Below, in pieces: positions 18,648 through 29,708 of a DNA stretch of 44,641 bases. The stretch comes from Chara braunii (Eukaryota; Streptophyta; Charophyceae; Charales; Characeae). The notes beneath the pieces were generated by a model. It saw nothing but the letters and a program-made list of their open reading frames with translations. It made no database searches and had not been told where the DNA came from. A program made the position numbers and the translations under genes. Numbering within the stretch: the stretch's first letter is position 1; each line of letters starts with the position of its first letter. The stretch spans positions 3,714,898 through 3,759,538 of the forward strand of contig BFEA01000019.1 in assembly GCA_003427395.1 (NCBI GenBank), written 5' to 3'.

Positions 18648-18648
<1 letters not shown>

Positions 18649-18827
18649 CGAAAAACGAATGATAAAATAGCAAATGAAAAATTCGATTAAAAAAAAAGGA
18701 TAATGTACAATGCATCTCCCTGCTGTTTTTCCTTGTCTGTCTGCCTGTCTGCTTCTCTCTCCGCTGCTGGTTTCCTTTGTCTGTCTGTCTGCTTCTCTCT
18801 CCTCTGCTGTTCTTCCTTGTCCGTCTG

Positions 18828-18828
<1 letters not shown>

Positions 18829-18914
<86 letters not shown>
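18829..18914 (+). repeat. (CT)n microsatellite
   Basis: CT run of about 86 bp. Upstream (18725-18830) are imperfect repeats of TGTCTGTCTGCTTCTCTCTC. Confidence 0.97.
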
Positions 18915-18917
<3 letters not shown>

Positions 18918-19264
18918 GCCTTCCTGCTGCTGCTCCTACTCGTGGAGGACGGATGTAGGAGAGGGGAGAGAGCACACACGGACGCACAGCTGCGTGCGTA
19001 AGCATGTCACCGACAAGCATTGGACAAATGGAAGCTCACTACTGTACGGGTGACTGTCAGGAAGAATCGCTGATCGCCAGAGAAGAACAGCAGAGGAGCC
19101 GTATCTTGGACACACACACAACCAATGGCTGCACATCAGAGAAGAGCAGCAGCAGGAGCACCCAGGGTAGGTAGTATCCCAATTCGAGCGCGCCTTATCT
19201 TGCAGAAGGGCCTATCACTAGCAACTGCTCTGCGCTTTCCAGACCCCAATTTCATCATCTTAAT

Positions 19265-19865
19265 CTTGTCGTTGTTCCGGGCCTTAACATCTCCTCCTCC
19301 CCTTCTCACATCTAAGACCCCTTCCCCCTCCGTCTCCCCCTCTTTCACCCCCTCTTTCACCTCATATCCTCCTACTCCTCCTACTCCTCCTCCTCCTGAT
19401 CGCTGCTTTCTCATCCTTATCCCCTTGACTCCTTCTCTCCTCCCCTCATGCGCCAACCACCCGACGTACTCGCTCCTAATCATCGTCCTGCTTCACCCTC
19501 TTTTTCGTCCTCAACATGATACTGTATTACCGAAGAACAACACCACTGAGAGGGAGGAGCCCAGAGGGAGGAGGCGAAGGTTAAGGAGGAGGAGAGAAGA
19601 GAAGAGAGAGAAGAGAAAGGAGGGAGAGAAGGGGGCACGAGACCGGCGGAGAGAAAGACCGAGAGGGAGGGGATGGAAGTGCGAGGAGGATGAAGATGAA
19701 GGAAAGGCAGAGAACACGGGTGGAGGTGGAGGCGGTGGAGAAGGAAGAGGAGAGGAGGACGAGCAGGGGGAGGTCGAGGAGGAGGAAGAGGTCGAGGAGG
19801 AGGAAGAGGAGAGGAGGTCGAGGAGGAGGAGGTCGAGGAGGAGGAGGAGGAGGAAGAGGAGCTTA
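19265..19865 (+). repeat. Polypyrimidine then polypurine low-complexity block
   Basis: 19265-19455 is C/T-rich. 19546-19865 is almost entirely A/G (AGGAGG-type repeats). The two halves are roughly complementary in composition and could form triplex or foldback structures. ORFs across it (Arg/Glu-rich or Ser-rich) are compositional artefacts. Confidence 0.85.
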
Positions 19866-20164
19866 CCCAACGGAATACTCTCCGGTTGCCGAAGGAAAAT
19901 GCGAACAGCAACCCGACAGAGGAGGAGAGGTCCACAGAGCTAACAAGAGGGAGACGCAGCAGATGAACAAACGAGTACTCAAACTTGGACACTTTCGACG
20001 GAATTTGGACTTAATTCCGTTCAGATACGTCCAGGAGAGTCCTATTCCAAGTCCGTGGTCCAGGGAGACCGAGAACTGCTGCCGCTGGCGGGTAGGCAAC
20101 GCGCGGATAAGCAGCGGCCTCGTTCCGCCACTCGTCAAACGTGAAAGAGACAAAAGTAAGAAAA

Positions 20165-20165
20165 A

Positions 20166-20197
<32 letters not shown>

Positions 20198-20198
20198 A
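20165..20198 (+). repeat. (AAAT)n microsatellite
   Basis: Eight AAAT units. Confidence 0.95.
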
Positions 20199-20342
20199 AA
20201 AAATTGAAAACAAATTGCCGACTGTATCTTTCCACTTTCTTGATGACGAAACACCCTCCGCCGCCGACGACTCTGCACCACCGACCCCGCTGGTTCCTTT
20301 CGTTTTCTCTCCAATGAAATTTCATTTATTTATTTATTTTCA

Positions 20343-20723
20343 GGGACGACTTGCAAAATACCCCCATAAGTTGAAATTCACGCCAAAATGCCCCTGAAAG
20401 ATGTGGGTAGAGCGGAATGCATTTTGGGGCCAAATCTTTGCGAGGTGCCCCTGTCAGGCGGGTGTGCAACTTTGCAATCTGAACCTCCACGTTTGGGCCT
20501 TGGCCTTTTGCAATAGCGCCTAGGAGAAGTTGGCAAGTACTGGGGCATTTCGCAAAGTTGGACGGGATCTGGTAGGGGTATATTGCAAAGATGAGGTCCA
20601 ACCGACGCTAGGGGTATTTCACAGAACATTTTTTGGGTCAGAGGGGCATTCCGCTCTACGCACATCTTTTCAGGGCATTTTGACAAATATCTCAACTTAT
20701 CGGGGTATTTTGCAAATTATCCC
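20343..20723. mobile_element. Long-TIR MITE, Mutator-like (381 bp)
   Basis: The two ends are inverted repeats of about 75 bp with indels. The 5' end has TTGCAAAATACCCCCATAAG; the reverse complement of the 3' end has TTGCAAAATACCCCGATAAG. Both continue to CAAAATGCCC..GATGTG.GTAGAGCGGAATGC. GGG termini and long AT-rich TIRs resemble non-autonomous MULEs, but no 9-bp target duplication is evident. No coding capacity. Confidence 0.75.
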
Positions 20724-20849
20724 TTCTTTTTATTATGTTTTTTTTTTTTCAGGAAAGGCTGCCTTCTCGTCATGTGACAGCCATATATTTTTTCTCTCAC
20801 CGCACTTTTTTTTTTTTAACTGCGGTTCTGCCATATGTCATGGAACATA

Positions 20850-20940
20850 TCTTTTCTTTTCACTACCTACCTAGCACTACTCCTAAGGCTATACAGGGGA
20901 CCCCTGCAAGCATAGCTTTTTTTTTTTTTTTTTTCCATAC
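20850..20940 (-). repeat. Fragment of the 10437-10530 repeat
   Basis: On the minus strand: GCTATGCTTGCAGGGGTCCC, CTTAGGAGTAGTG and GGTAGGTAG, as at 10437-10490. An A run (T on +, 20918-20934) bounds it. Confidence 0.65.
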
Positions 20941-21029
20941 AGATAACTTGACTTTGACTCAATAGCTTTCTAACTCTCTTCGGTGAAGGGAGGTTACCTC
21001 AGTGGAGAGAGTGGAGAGAGGAAACGGCA

Positions 21030-21700
21030 TGTTAAAACTACGCTATATTCTTCTCTCAAATCTTTCATCATCTTTCAAATTCTTTCAATTCACCTTCACT
21101 ACCTACCTACCCCTACTCCTAAGGTTTATACAGAGGACCCCTGAACATAGGTTTGTTGTCCCCCTCCAGCCATCAGAGGGGATGCAAGTTGCCCCCCGCC
21201 CCAACCATGGGGGTCCGGCTAACGCAAAGACCGAGCATTTTGCCAGTAGCTGCGCCTCCCTTTTCATCGTCCCCCACCCCCAACCTAATAACAGCAGTGT
21301 CTAAGGCCAACACTCTCCCACAAACCACAAGCAACCCACTCACACGGATGCATGTTGCCCCTCTCCCCAACCATGGTGGTCAAGGATGGGGTGGGGCCTC
21401 TGGTGGGGGTCTGGCTAATGCAAAGACCGAGCATTTTGCGAGTAGCTGCGCCTCCCTTTTCATCGTCCCCCACCCCCAACCGAATAACAGCAGTGTCTAA
21501 GAACAACACTCTCCCACACACCACACACAACCCACTCACACTCACACTCACACCCGTGTTGGCCAAGGGCCCTGCTAATACCGATCAGAGGTATCAAGCA
21601 GACTATCACCACTGGTTGGCACTAAGTGCGCCGCAGGTGGTTGTGGGCCGCGAACCCACAACCTCCTGCCCAAGGCAGCATGCTCCAAAAATAGAGAATG
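21030..21700 (-). mobile_element. SINE-like repeat with internal tandem duplication
   Basis: Reverse-orientation copy of the 9862-10530 repeat. Its T-arm-like GTGGGTTCGCGGCCCAC lies at about 21645-21661, and its distal AGGGGTCC module at 21130. The body part running from the GATGCA.GTTGCCCC motif to CCACACACAACCCACTCACA is present twice (about 21181-21347 and 21348-21545), so this copy has a tandem duplication absent from the 9862 copy. Confidence 0.7.
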
Positions 21701-21769
21701 AAAACAGGGGTCCCTATCCTAGCAACAGTTCAAACCTTAGAAATTATCAGCAGTGAAAAGAGAGAAGAC

Positions 21770-21980
21770 CAACTGGTACAACCCCGAACTGCTGAAATAC
21801 AGACCCAAGTTTGAAGCCAGGCCCAATGCCCAAGGCTCGAATTATGAGATCGAACACAACGCAAACACACGCCTCTTCCCATTAGGGTTCAAGTTGGAAG
21901 AGCCTCGGCCACTGCTCCCATAGAGACAGCTTCCCTATTCGACAAGGGTATAGTACTGGCAAGGGGCATTGATTGCTTCC
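21770..21980 (+). mobile_element. tRNA(Phe)-like headed repeat
   Basis: CAACTGGTACAACCCCGAAC then CTGCTGAAATACAG and CAAGTTTGAAGCC match the SINE head at 13255. The following body (CACACGCCTCTTCCCATTAG, GGAAGAGCCTCGGCCACTGC) is found inverted at 29228-29345. Confidence 0.6.
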
Positions 21981-22987
21981 CAGTAAGGAAGGATTAACCC
22001 CGCTCCACGCAAAATCAAAACGCTACCCTGCTTAGCTCGACTGCGACTACTCGGACCGCTCAGCACCATAAGAAGCAGTAGGGGGGAAGAATAGCAGGGC
22101 AAAGAGGGTCTGACTTAGACAAAGCTCCCAGCCAAACCCTAGGTAGTTAAATCCAAAGTTACAACCCGAAGTTGACAAATTGCTTGTCGCCCTAGCACAG
22201 TCGAAATTGGCATAATCGTTATCCCAATGGAGGGGCACGAGGTAGAAGCTCAGTGCCTCGACATAGTGGAAAACTCATCTTCCTAACCACAGCACCGCCC
22301 TCACTTCGAAACGTTGTAGCTCGGTTGAGAACAAAGCAAATGATTTATGATGAAAGCAGAGCAGATGGAGTCGAATCCCATCAACCAGGCATGAGCGAAC
22401 AGATTAAACCACACAAATCTTAAAAACATATGAAATTAGAAAACAGATCAGATGAGGACAGGTCCCGGACTCGTAAAATCCATGCAAATCCAGACCAATC
22501 CAATTCAATCCGCCAAATATAGATGGCAACCGATCAAAGAGAGCGACAAGGGGAGCAAGCAATACATAACCAGATCGACCTCCCTTGCGCAAAAGATCCT
22601 TACCATATGGTTACAAAAATGAGGCCGATCTGATCTCCCTCAGTTCCGACCTCTACCCCACTCCTACTCGCATTCATCGCCCCCGCTCACCCCACCAGAC
22701 TTTGTAGTCCCTCATGCCCAAACGCCAGGTAGGCCCCTCCTCCCGCCCTTCGTGCTGCCCAGCCATTCGGGTACAAAGAAAAACAAGCGGGTGTATGGCC
22801 ACATGGACAAAGCAGAGGTGGTGCTGCCCGTTATCACCAACTGCAGAAGTAAAGCAGGCAGTGCGGAGAAACACAGAGGACCTTACCCTCCGACTGCCAC
22901 TGACCGCTGTGCAGGATGTAAACTGGTTGTTCTACCTGTCCGACCTCCTTTGCTGCTTGCCCCACCGTCAAGGTTTCCATTGGTGTT
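21981..22987. other. No gene; possible decayed tRNA-like patch
   Basis: 22311-22385 has TAGCTCGGTTGAGA and GAGTCGAATCCC at about tRNA spacing, probably a decayed SINE head. The rest shows nothing recognisable. Confidence 0.35.
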
Positions 22988-23210
22988 GGTGAGTCTGTAG
23001 TCGTGGTTGACGTTGTAGTCGTTGTGATGGGTGGTATGTTCAATGATATTGCGATGGCCAACGCTCCACCCGTCGTTATTGTGGGATTTGTTGATGTTGA
23101 TGAATCTGTTGTCGTGATGGATGTTATAGTTGTTGGATGACACTGCAATGGCCAGTGCTCCACCTATTGTTGCTATCGAGGTTGTTGTAGATCATGATAT
23201 TGTCGTGTCA
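22988..23210 (+). repeat. About 110-bp tandem repeat, two copies
   Basis: GTGAGTCTGTAGTCGTGG..ATTGCGATGGCCAACGCTCC at 22988 is repeated in diverged form at about 23098 (ATGAATCTGTTGTCGTGATG, CTGCAATGGCCAGTGCTCCA). It abuts the next ORF. Confidence 0.65.
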
Positions 23211-23530
23211 GGTGAGGTCGTCATCGCAAATTTCCCCAAGAACGAGGTGAGAGGAGTGAAATCCAATTGTGCCTCAGTCACCAACCTCTCCTTTAATGCG
23301 TCATGATAATCTACTCTCTGATAAAAAATCATATAGCAACCCATTATCAAGGTCTCCGCCTGCCTCCAGTCAACGGAATCCTCCAATAGCGGATCCTCGT
23401 CGATCTGCCAGAGGAGAGTTGAAAGTTGCTGACATGTGTCCTCCAGCCATACGGCCAGGGAAGACCCCCCCCAATCTGCCACCGGCCGGGCTCGGGCAAC
23501 AGAGGCCAAAACTCCAACAATCCGCTTCAT
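23192..23530 (-). CDS. Unrecognised protein-like ORF (possible exon)
   Basis: A 112-codon ORF with balanced, protein-like composition, unlike most ORFs here. It reads MKRIVGVLASVARARP, then acidic TLLWQIDEDPLLEDSVDWRQ, an aromatic stretch GCYMIFYQRVDYHDALKERL, and QLDFTPLTSFLGKF. The same frame stays open about 22 codons upstream of this Met (SEDFGQRADVWLAGLED) to a stop next to TAATCAG. That could be a 3' splice acceptor, so this may be an internal or last exon. VWLAGLED and AVWLEDT are weakly similar. No family recognised; whether it is expressed is unknown. Confidence 0.35.
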   Translation of the reverse strand: MKRIVGVLASVARARPVADWGGSSLAVWLEDTCQQLSTLLWQIDEDPLLEDSVDWRQAETLIMGCYMIFYQRVDYHDALKERLVTEAQLDFTPLTSFLGKFAMTTSPDTTIS

Positions 23531-23984
23531 GTGTGTTTGTGTATCCTCCAGCCCAGCCAGCCATACGTCCGCTCGTTGCCCGAAATCTTCTGATTAGGCC
23601 ATCACCTCGGAAACCGCCTCGTGTGTTATCCCTTCTATCGAGCTGCTGCACTCTCAAACGATGCCAACTCACTGTTTATTGATTCGGTTGCCGCTCTGTC
23701 ACATCAGTAGTTCCCCGCGCAAGGATGCCTTTTGCATGCCAACCACAGGGCCGCACACCCAGCCCGTCTCGCCATGAGAATCCTACACGTCAACACCTAC
23801 GGTTGAGTCTCCCTCTCATTGGCGGTGACATCAAGATACTCCATCCTCGTTGGCACCACCGAGGACTCAGGTCACATGACCGCCAGGCCCACCGGCCGGT
23901 GTGTTCCCAGTGCACTCACGCGGGTACTCAGCACACCTCCATTCTGCCTAATGAACCTAGATAAAAGCAATTGAGTAGCTCTGA

Positions 23985-24060
23985 ATTACCTGGGGCCGGT
24001 CAGTTCAATGATGATATCTGAAGTTCGTCACCCTTTCAAAAAAAAAGAAAAAAAAAGGAG
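23985..24060 (+). mobile_element. SINE 3' tail fragment
   Basis: CTGGGGCCGGTCAGTTCAAT then GATGATATCTGAAG and an A-rich tail match 13350-13390 and 9041-9100 (minus). Confidence 0.65.
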
Positions 24061-24269
24061 AGAGAAGTGGTGGTTATGCAGTTGGACATGGGCAAAGTCA
24101 AAGGTAGTAGGTTGGGCTTTCGACTCCACTACATTTAAACACATAAATTTTGGCTCCTCCTTCAACACATGGGTACAAAAAATTTACTCTCAATCAACAA
24201 CTATTGTAAATGGACAACGCTCATAAGAATTTCCCTTGACAGGATTGTTGAGGCAGGGATGCCCCGAAA

Positions 24270-24340
24270 CATGGTAGCTCAGTTGGTTAGAGCACCAACA
24301 TCACAAAGGACAGGTTTTGGGTTTGATTCCAATCGGCCTC
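24270..24340 (+). mobile_element. tRNA-derived sequence (SINE head or tRNA pseudogene)
   Basis: GGTAGCTCAGTTGGTTAGAG gives a sound D arm and A box, and GGGTTTGATTCC a B box. The T stem has two mismatches and the acceptor does not pair, so a functional tRNA is unlikely. The anticodon-loop region reads ATCACAA. Confidence 0.6.
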
Positions 24341-24389
24341 AAGCTGTCCTGCGGATGCACGGGTTGGTGTTGGATTGACACCCCACGGG

Positions 24390-24770
24390 GTAGTCCCCCA
24401 GCCTAGCATAGTTATGGTTGCTTCCATGACAACAACCACTATAGCTTAGGTGGTTAGGATATTTATATATCATGGGAGAGGTTCTGGTTGAGAGGTTCAG
24501 GAGGAGGGATCATTGGGTGTCACCTTTGCTTGGACATTTCAATGTTAGCATAGTGCTTGTGCCCGTAACGGGTCTTCAGGAGGGTGGGAGATTAGGGTGG
24601 AGCCGGTAAGCCCCATATGGGCGGGGCGATTAGTGGAACTAAGGGGCTGGAAAAGAGTAGACGACCGATGAGGGGAAGGTACTCCTCTTGTTCAACAAGA
24701 TTGGGGGATAGAAGATTGGGGAACACATCCATATACATAACCAATGACTATACCCTGATAGATACTCGGG
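24390..24770. other. No gene recognised
   Basis: G-rich spacer between the tRNA-like element and the satellite. Confidence 0.35.
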
Positions 24771-25435
24771 CTGGTCTAAAGTCGGCTTAGGTAAGACACT
24801 GCCTAGGGGTGGCTCTGTGGAAATATTCGGTTCCGGACTGGCCTGGAGTGGCACACAAGCTGGTCTAGAGTTGTCTTAGGTAATGACGCTGCCTAGGGTA
24901 GCTCTATGGAAACATTTGGTTCTGGACTAGCTTGGAGTGTAATCCGACCATAATATAACCCTGATAGGTACTTAGGTTGCTCTATAGTTTACTTAGGTTA
25001 GACATTTCCTAGTAGAGTAGCTCTGTTCAAACATTCGGTTCCGGACTGGCCCAGAGTGGCACACAGGTCTAGAGTTGGCTCAAGTAAGACACTGCCTAAA
25101 TAGCTCCGTGGAAACATTTGGTTCCGGACTAGCCTAGGGTGGTACCCATACCAACCATAACATAACTCCAATAAACACCCAGACCGGTCTAGAGTTGGCT
25201 TAGGTAAGATACTACCTAGGGATGGCTCCGAGGCTGGTCTAAAGTTGGCTTAGGTAAGACACTGCCTAGATAGCTCCGAGGAAACATTCGGTTCCGGACT
25301 AGCCTGGAGTGGTACCCATACCAACCATAACATAACCTCAATAGACACCCGGACTGGTCTAGAGTTGGCTTAGGTAAGACACTGCCTAGGGATGGCTCCA
25401 AGGAAACATACGGTTCCGAACTGTCTGGGTTCACA
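24771..25435 (+). repeat. 120-bp satellite, seven partial or full units
   Basis: TTGGCTTAGGTAAGACACTG recurs in variants at about 24781, 24871, 24988, 25075, 25195, 25245 and 25365. Full 120-bp units include GTGGAAACATTCGGTTCCGG and ACCCATACCAACCATAACAT. Shorter 87-90-bp units lack the latter part, and one unit is only about 50 bp. A decayed partial unit appears near 25690. Confidence 0.9.
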
Positions 25436-26100
25436 ACCTATGACTAATAACCAACTGAGGGTGGCACTGAAAGGTGGGGTGGGCCGGTGATTTTCCCTGG
25501 CAGAATCGCCCCTGTGGCAAAATGGTGCGGGTTACGAGATCGATAACCTTACCCCCTTAATGTGAATCAGATAACTAATGACAATGATAACATAACCCCA
25601 AATATGGCAATAGTAGGATATGCTAGGAACATGTTGTCCAGATTGGGTCAAGGGCTCTCGGGTAAGACCTTGGTCAAGGTAGGACCACTAGACACTGCCT
25701 AGGAGTGACCCTATGGAATACTCATTGTCTGTTCAACCCGGATTGATGCTCATCAGGAAAAAAAAAAAAAAGTGCATAGGACGATCATGCTTGGCGACCG
25801 AATTACTCGTGTGACAAGACTCGTTCGATAGTGCTTCAACTAGGGTTGGGAGAGTTTGTCATGGCCTAGCGCTGTTGCGTGCGACTGCTATCCTGTATAT
25901 CTGCGATAGGGCCAACAAGTGGCCCCGTAGATGGGGAAGCAGGGGTAATGCCAAGGAAAAATAACAAAGAGTAGGCTGGGGTGGGTCCTGGTGAACATAC
26001 AAAATTAAATAAAAAGTCAGGGATGCCCAACCCTCCTATTCATTTTGTAACTAGGGATTCTCATGAACAGCATACGATAATGACACACTGGTAGACTTGA
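25436..26100. other. Satellite flank; no gene
   Basis: Contains a decayed satellite remnant (about 25660-25720: GGTAAGACC, AGACACTGCCTAGGAGTG) and an A run (25760-25772). Confidence 0.4.
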
Positions 26101-26119
26101 AGCGATTCTCATTTGTTCC

Positions 26120-28370
26120 CTCTTTGCGGACGATCTTACTGTAATGGTAGAGGCCACAAAGAAAATATGGAGGAGGTACAACGACGCGTGTCCCTTTTTT
26201 GCACCTTGTCAGACATGGCGATTAACTGGGGGCAAAAAAACGCTGGGTTGGTGGCTCCACCACCAAGGCGAACATCCACCAGAGGAACCGCATATATCCT
26301 GGATGCCCCCTGAGGTTCTCATTCAAGTTCTTGGTTTCAAAATGATGGCACAAGGCTGCCCGCTGGAAAATGATGAATGATTAGCAACCCCGACCCTGAC
26401 GAACAGTCTCAATGGAACCACAAACATACATCATTATTTGGATGAGCCCTGGTAATAAACAATGTGGTTTGGGCACCTCTTTGGTACAAATCCGTCCTTT
26501 GCCCACTACGTGTTACTGCTCAGAAGTCCCTTAAACGGAAGGTGACCACCTACCTTTGGAAAAGGGACAGTGAAAGTACCAACTCAATCAGTCAGGTAGC
26601 AAAGGGGGGATTGGGCATCCTCAATCCCTTTACACAAAACCAGACGCTGACCTTGCAGTGGGCCATCGAATTGATTTTCGACAACCCCCTTCCATGGAGA
26701 CCTTTGGCCATGGAACAGATTGCACGCCTGGCACCCGAGTCCCACGTATCAATTGACCTCTTAACAGGGCTCGACGACCAATATTGGAAAGTCCCACGCA
26801 AACCATGAGAAACGACGGAGACAAATAATGTTTTCTGGGGCCGCATGATAAAAACATGGAGGAAGCTCCCTCCCCCAAACCGCGCGGGCCCCCAAGAGAT
26901 GGGAGGAAGTGGTAAGGCAACCCCTATTCGGAAACACCTGGACAACAAACACACGCAACTGAACCTTTTGTGCCTCAGGTGCCCCGTGGAAAGGCTGGGG
27001 GGAAAAATGGGTGATGCGGGTAGGGGATATTTGGGATGATGATCGGAAGGATTGAAAGCCACCAGAACAATTGAGGGAGGAGCTGCGTTATTGCCACAAC
27101 ATTGGCGCATCATTAGAAGAAATTATAGAGGCCCTCCCGCTAGGATGGCTACCCATCCTGCGAAAAGGGTGTGAACTAAGAGAGGAGGACTGGGTGGGGG
27201 AAGTAGAAGCGAACGGCTGGGTTTTGCTGGTACACCTATTAAGGCCCGACAATGCACTAATTGAAAAATACAAGGTTGGGAGAAACGATCACCTTGCTGA
27301 AAGTAGGGACCCATTCATGTGGATTGAGAGAGGACGACTACACGGAGTGAGAGTCTGGGAGGAGGAGTGACGGGCCTACCGCCCCGGGACTCCGATTGAG
27401 CGGCTACCCCTCGACCCTGAGGAATGGGTTTGGAACCCCGACAGACCCCCTATAACGGGCGCACCCAAAAGCAAAAGGCTCTCTAAACTGATGGTGACAA
27501 CAACCTATAGGATGCTCCCACCGCAACGGAATCTGAAGGATGTAGTGTTCGATAGGTGGCAAAGACATCTGGACATAGATAGACAATTCCTGACCCCCAT
27601 ACGATGGTTCCACGATTATAAAACCAGACCAGACAAGGTCACATCCCTCTAGTGGAAAATAACACACGGCTGTCTACCGACAAATAGTTGGCTGATTGAC
27701 CACTCACAGTTGGAGCAACATGGTAGGGCCCTCCCATAGTGTTCGCCCTGCACTGAAAATTTCCCTGCACGAAAAAAAGCGGAGACAATCGAGCATATTT
27801 TTCTTCAATGCCCAACAACGACACTAACATGGAGGTGGTGGTGGGACAAGATTTGGAGACAAATGGTCCCCGGAGTTCCGTGGCCGTGGGACTGGAGAGC
27901 CCTCTTACTAGGACACTGCCCCACAATTCAAAGAGACACCTTTGTAAGGAACATGTTCCACCTTGGCAAACGGGCGGTGCTCTGGACCCTATGGTGACCA
28001 AGTGAGAGTGGAAGGAGAGGAAAGGCGGAAACAGTTCAAGCAACATTTTCAATTACGACTTTCACGACAGTGGGGGGAAACCAAACGGGTTCTTGACTCC
28101 CTCCACGGAAAGAAGGACATTATGGAACAGAATGCAAGGTTTTCCAAAGAATGGTTAGGTGGGGAACAAAGGGAATGGGTGGCAGAGGTGCGATGGTCAG
28201 AGGGGAGGGAACTTCATGAGGACAGTGTGGGAAGGGACTACCCCCGGAACTACCTCCTCCTGTTTAAAAGTTGGATCATGGATATTGGCCCAGAAAGCCC
28301 CATGAGACCAGCAGAAAACTTCCCGGATCCCTTCCGACCACACCGGTTGGCCCGTGAAATTAGAGTATGA
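26120..28370 (+). pseudogene. LINE (L1-type) reverse transcriptase remnant
   Basis: A decayed non-LTR retrotransposon ORF2 spread over several frames. The RT catalytic box reads FADDLTVMVEATKK (from 26123). Next come LWYKSVLCPLRV and VAKGGLGILNPFTQNQTLTL, the conserved post-RT region (26464-26808), then a linker (27071-27370). A Cys/His RVT zinc finger reads CSPCTEN...ETIEHIFLQCP (about 27738-27812), followed by Trp-rich sequence. Multiple frameshifts and stops make it inactive. The 5' two-thirds of the element, including the endonuclease, is missing. Confidence 0.8.
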
Positions 28371-29227
28371 GCTTCCCGTTTCCAAATTCAAAAAAGGCGG
28401 ACTCATGTCCTTCTCAGCAAAACTCTTGTTTTTTTTGCAAACAAATGTGCATAGCTTGAAAGGGTAGAGGGGCGGGCAAGGAGACGAAGGGAAGAACCAC
28501 TGGTGCCCCCTAGTGGCTCCCACTGGCATCCGAACCAGGCCATAGGTCGAGGAAGGGGGACAAACACTGCTAGCTTTCTAAGCAGAATTTGACATCTAGA
28601 AATGGATAAAGAGGCAGTCCTATTATTTTTTAGTGAGCCTAGTCTAAAACATGGAACGCTGGTCCTGCTTGGGAGTGTTTGCTGCTCCGTCGGATGATCC
28701 AGTGGGTATCACGACGACATCTCATGAAACTGATCTATTATCAACTTCCTTGACAACAGTAACGATGATATTCTCCACTGCGGTTGTGTCATCGGTCGGA
28801 AATGAGCGGGTCACGTGGTCCCTTGCGTGGTTACTGAGGGGGGTAGGTCAGGAGACAGAATCGTTGATCCCGTGGGTGGTATTTTGTCTCTTCATTCATC
28901 GAGTCTAGGTGGTGTTTTGAATGAAGTGATTTCCCCTTGTTACTGTGGACCGAAGAACCTACCCCTTGCGAGAACTGTAACTCTCACACAACTTGTATGC
29001 TGAATTCTTCCTTTCTTGATTTGCTTTAAGTTCATTTTCATCTCAAGGATCGTGTTAACTGTTGGGCATATCCACTTAGGGTTTTGACTGAGACCCAGGA
29101 TGTGCTCGACTTACTTTTGCCCTGCTATAATCCCCCCCCCCCGTTTTCATTTGTAGGGTTTGATCATTGGCGGTTTGTTGCAGTAGGGCAGAATTTGATT
29201 GTCTATGGGACTGGGTTAATCCTTCCC
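28371..29227. other. No gene recognised
   Basis: A short ORF at 28651-28908 (Thr/Ser/Val-rich) has no recognisable family. A C run lies at 29133-29142. Confidence 0.35.
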
Positions 29228-29418
29228 TTCAGGGGAAGCAATCAATGCTCAGTGCCCATGATCTATTCTCGTTGACTAGGGAAGCTGTCTCTGCGGGAGC
29301 AGTGGCCAAGGCTCTTCCAAACCTAATGGGAAGAGGCGTGTGTTTGCCTTGTATTTCAATTTGTAATTTAAGCCTTGGGCACTGGGCCCACATGTTTAAA
29401 AAAAAAAAAAAAAAAAAA
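29228..29418 (+). mobile_element. Poly-A-tailed dispersed repeat
   Basis: GGAAGCAATCAATGCTC, GGGAAGCTGTCTCTGCGGGA, GCAGTGGCCAAGGCTCTTCC and GGGAAGAGGCGTGTGTTTGC match 21830-21975 in inverse orientation. It ends GCCTTGGGCACTGGGCCC and A(19), like the fragment at 3375. Confidence 0.7.
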
Positions 29419-29708
29419 GTCTCATAATTTTTGTCTTTCAAAAAGGGACTCTGAGCCTGGTTCTCAGCACATGATGCTCCTCACAAATAGATCGGAGAGG
29501 GACACTGAGCTCATCTGGGCGGAAGGTTGGTTAAGAAATTGACGCATTGGGCGGGGAGACGAGTGGTCCTGCTGATGCCCCCCAGTGGTTCTTTCGTGTG
29601 TCCAAACCAGGGATGTCGGACCTGGTTTCCAGTCGTGGGAGATTGCTTTTTTCGATAGATGTTTTTCATAAAAAGGAAGGTTAGATAGGGTGGATGGGTA
29701 CAGCGCTG
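29419..29708. other. No gene; fragments of the 42363-type SINE
   Basis: CTGGTTCTCAGCACATGATGC (29458) resembles the SINE 3' part seen at 3880 and 42430. Confidence 0.35.

Noticed and set aside
19125-19943. 272-residue ORF, Ser/Pro then Arg/Glu-rich
   Set aside because: Composition follows the C/T-rich and A/G-rich block; the opposite strand gives equally long Ser-rich ORFs.
22834-23163. Thr/Ser-rich minus ORF of 109 residues
   Set aside because: Arises from the diverged 110-bp tandem repeat; no stable frame between the two copies.
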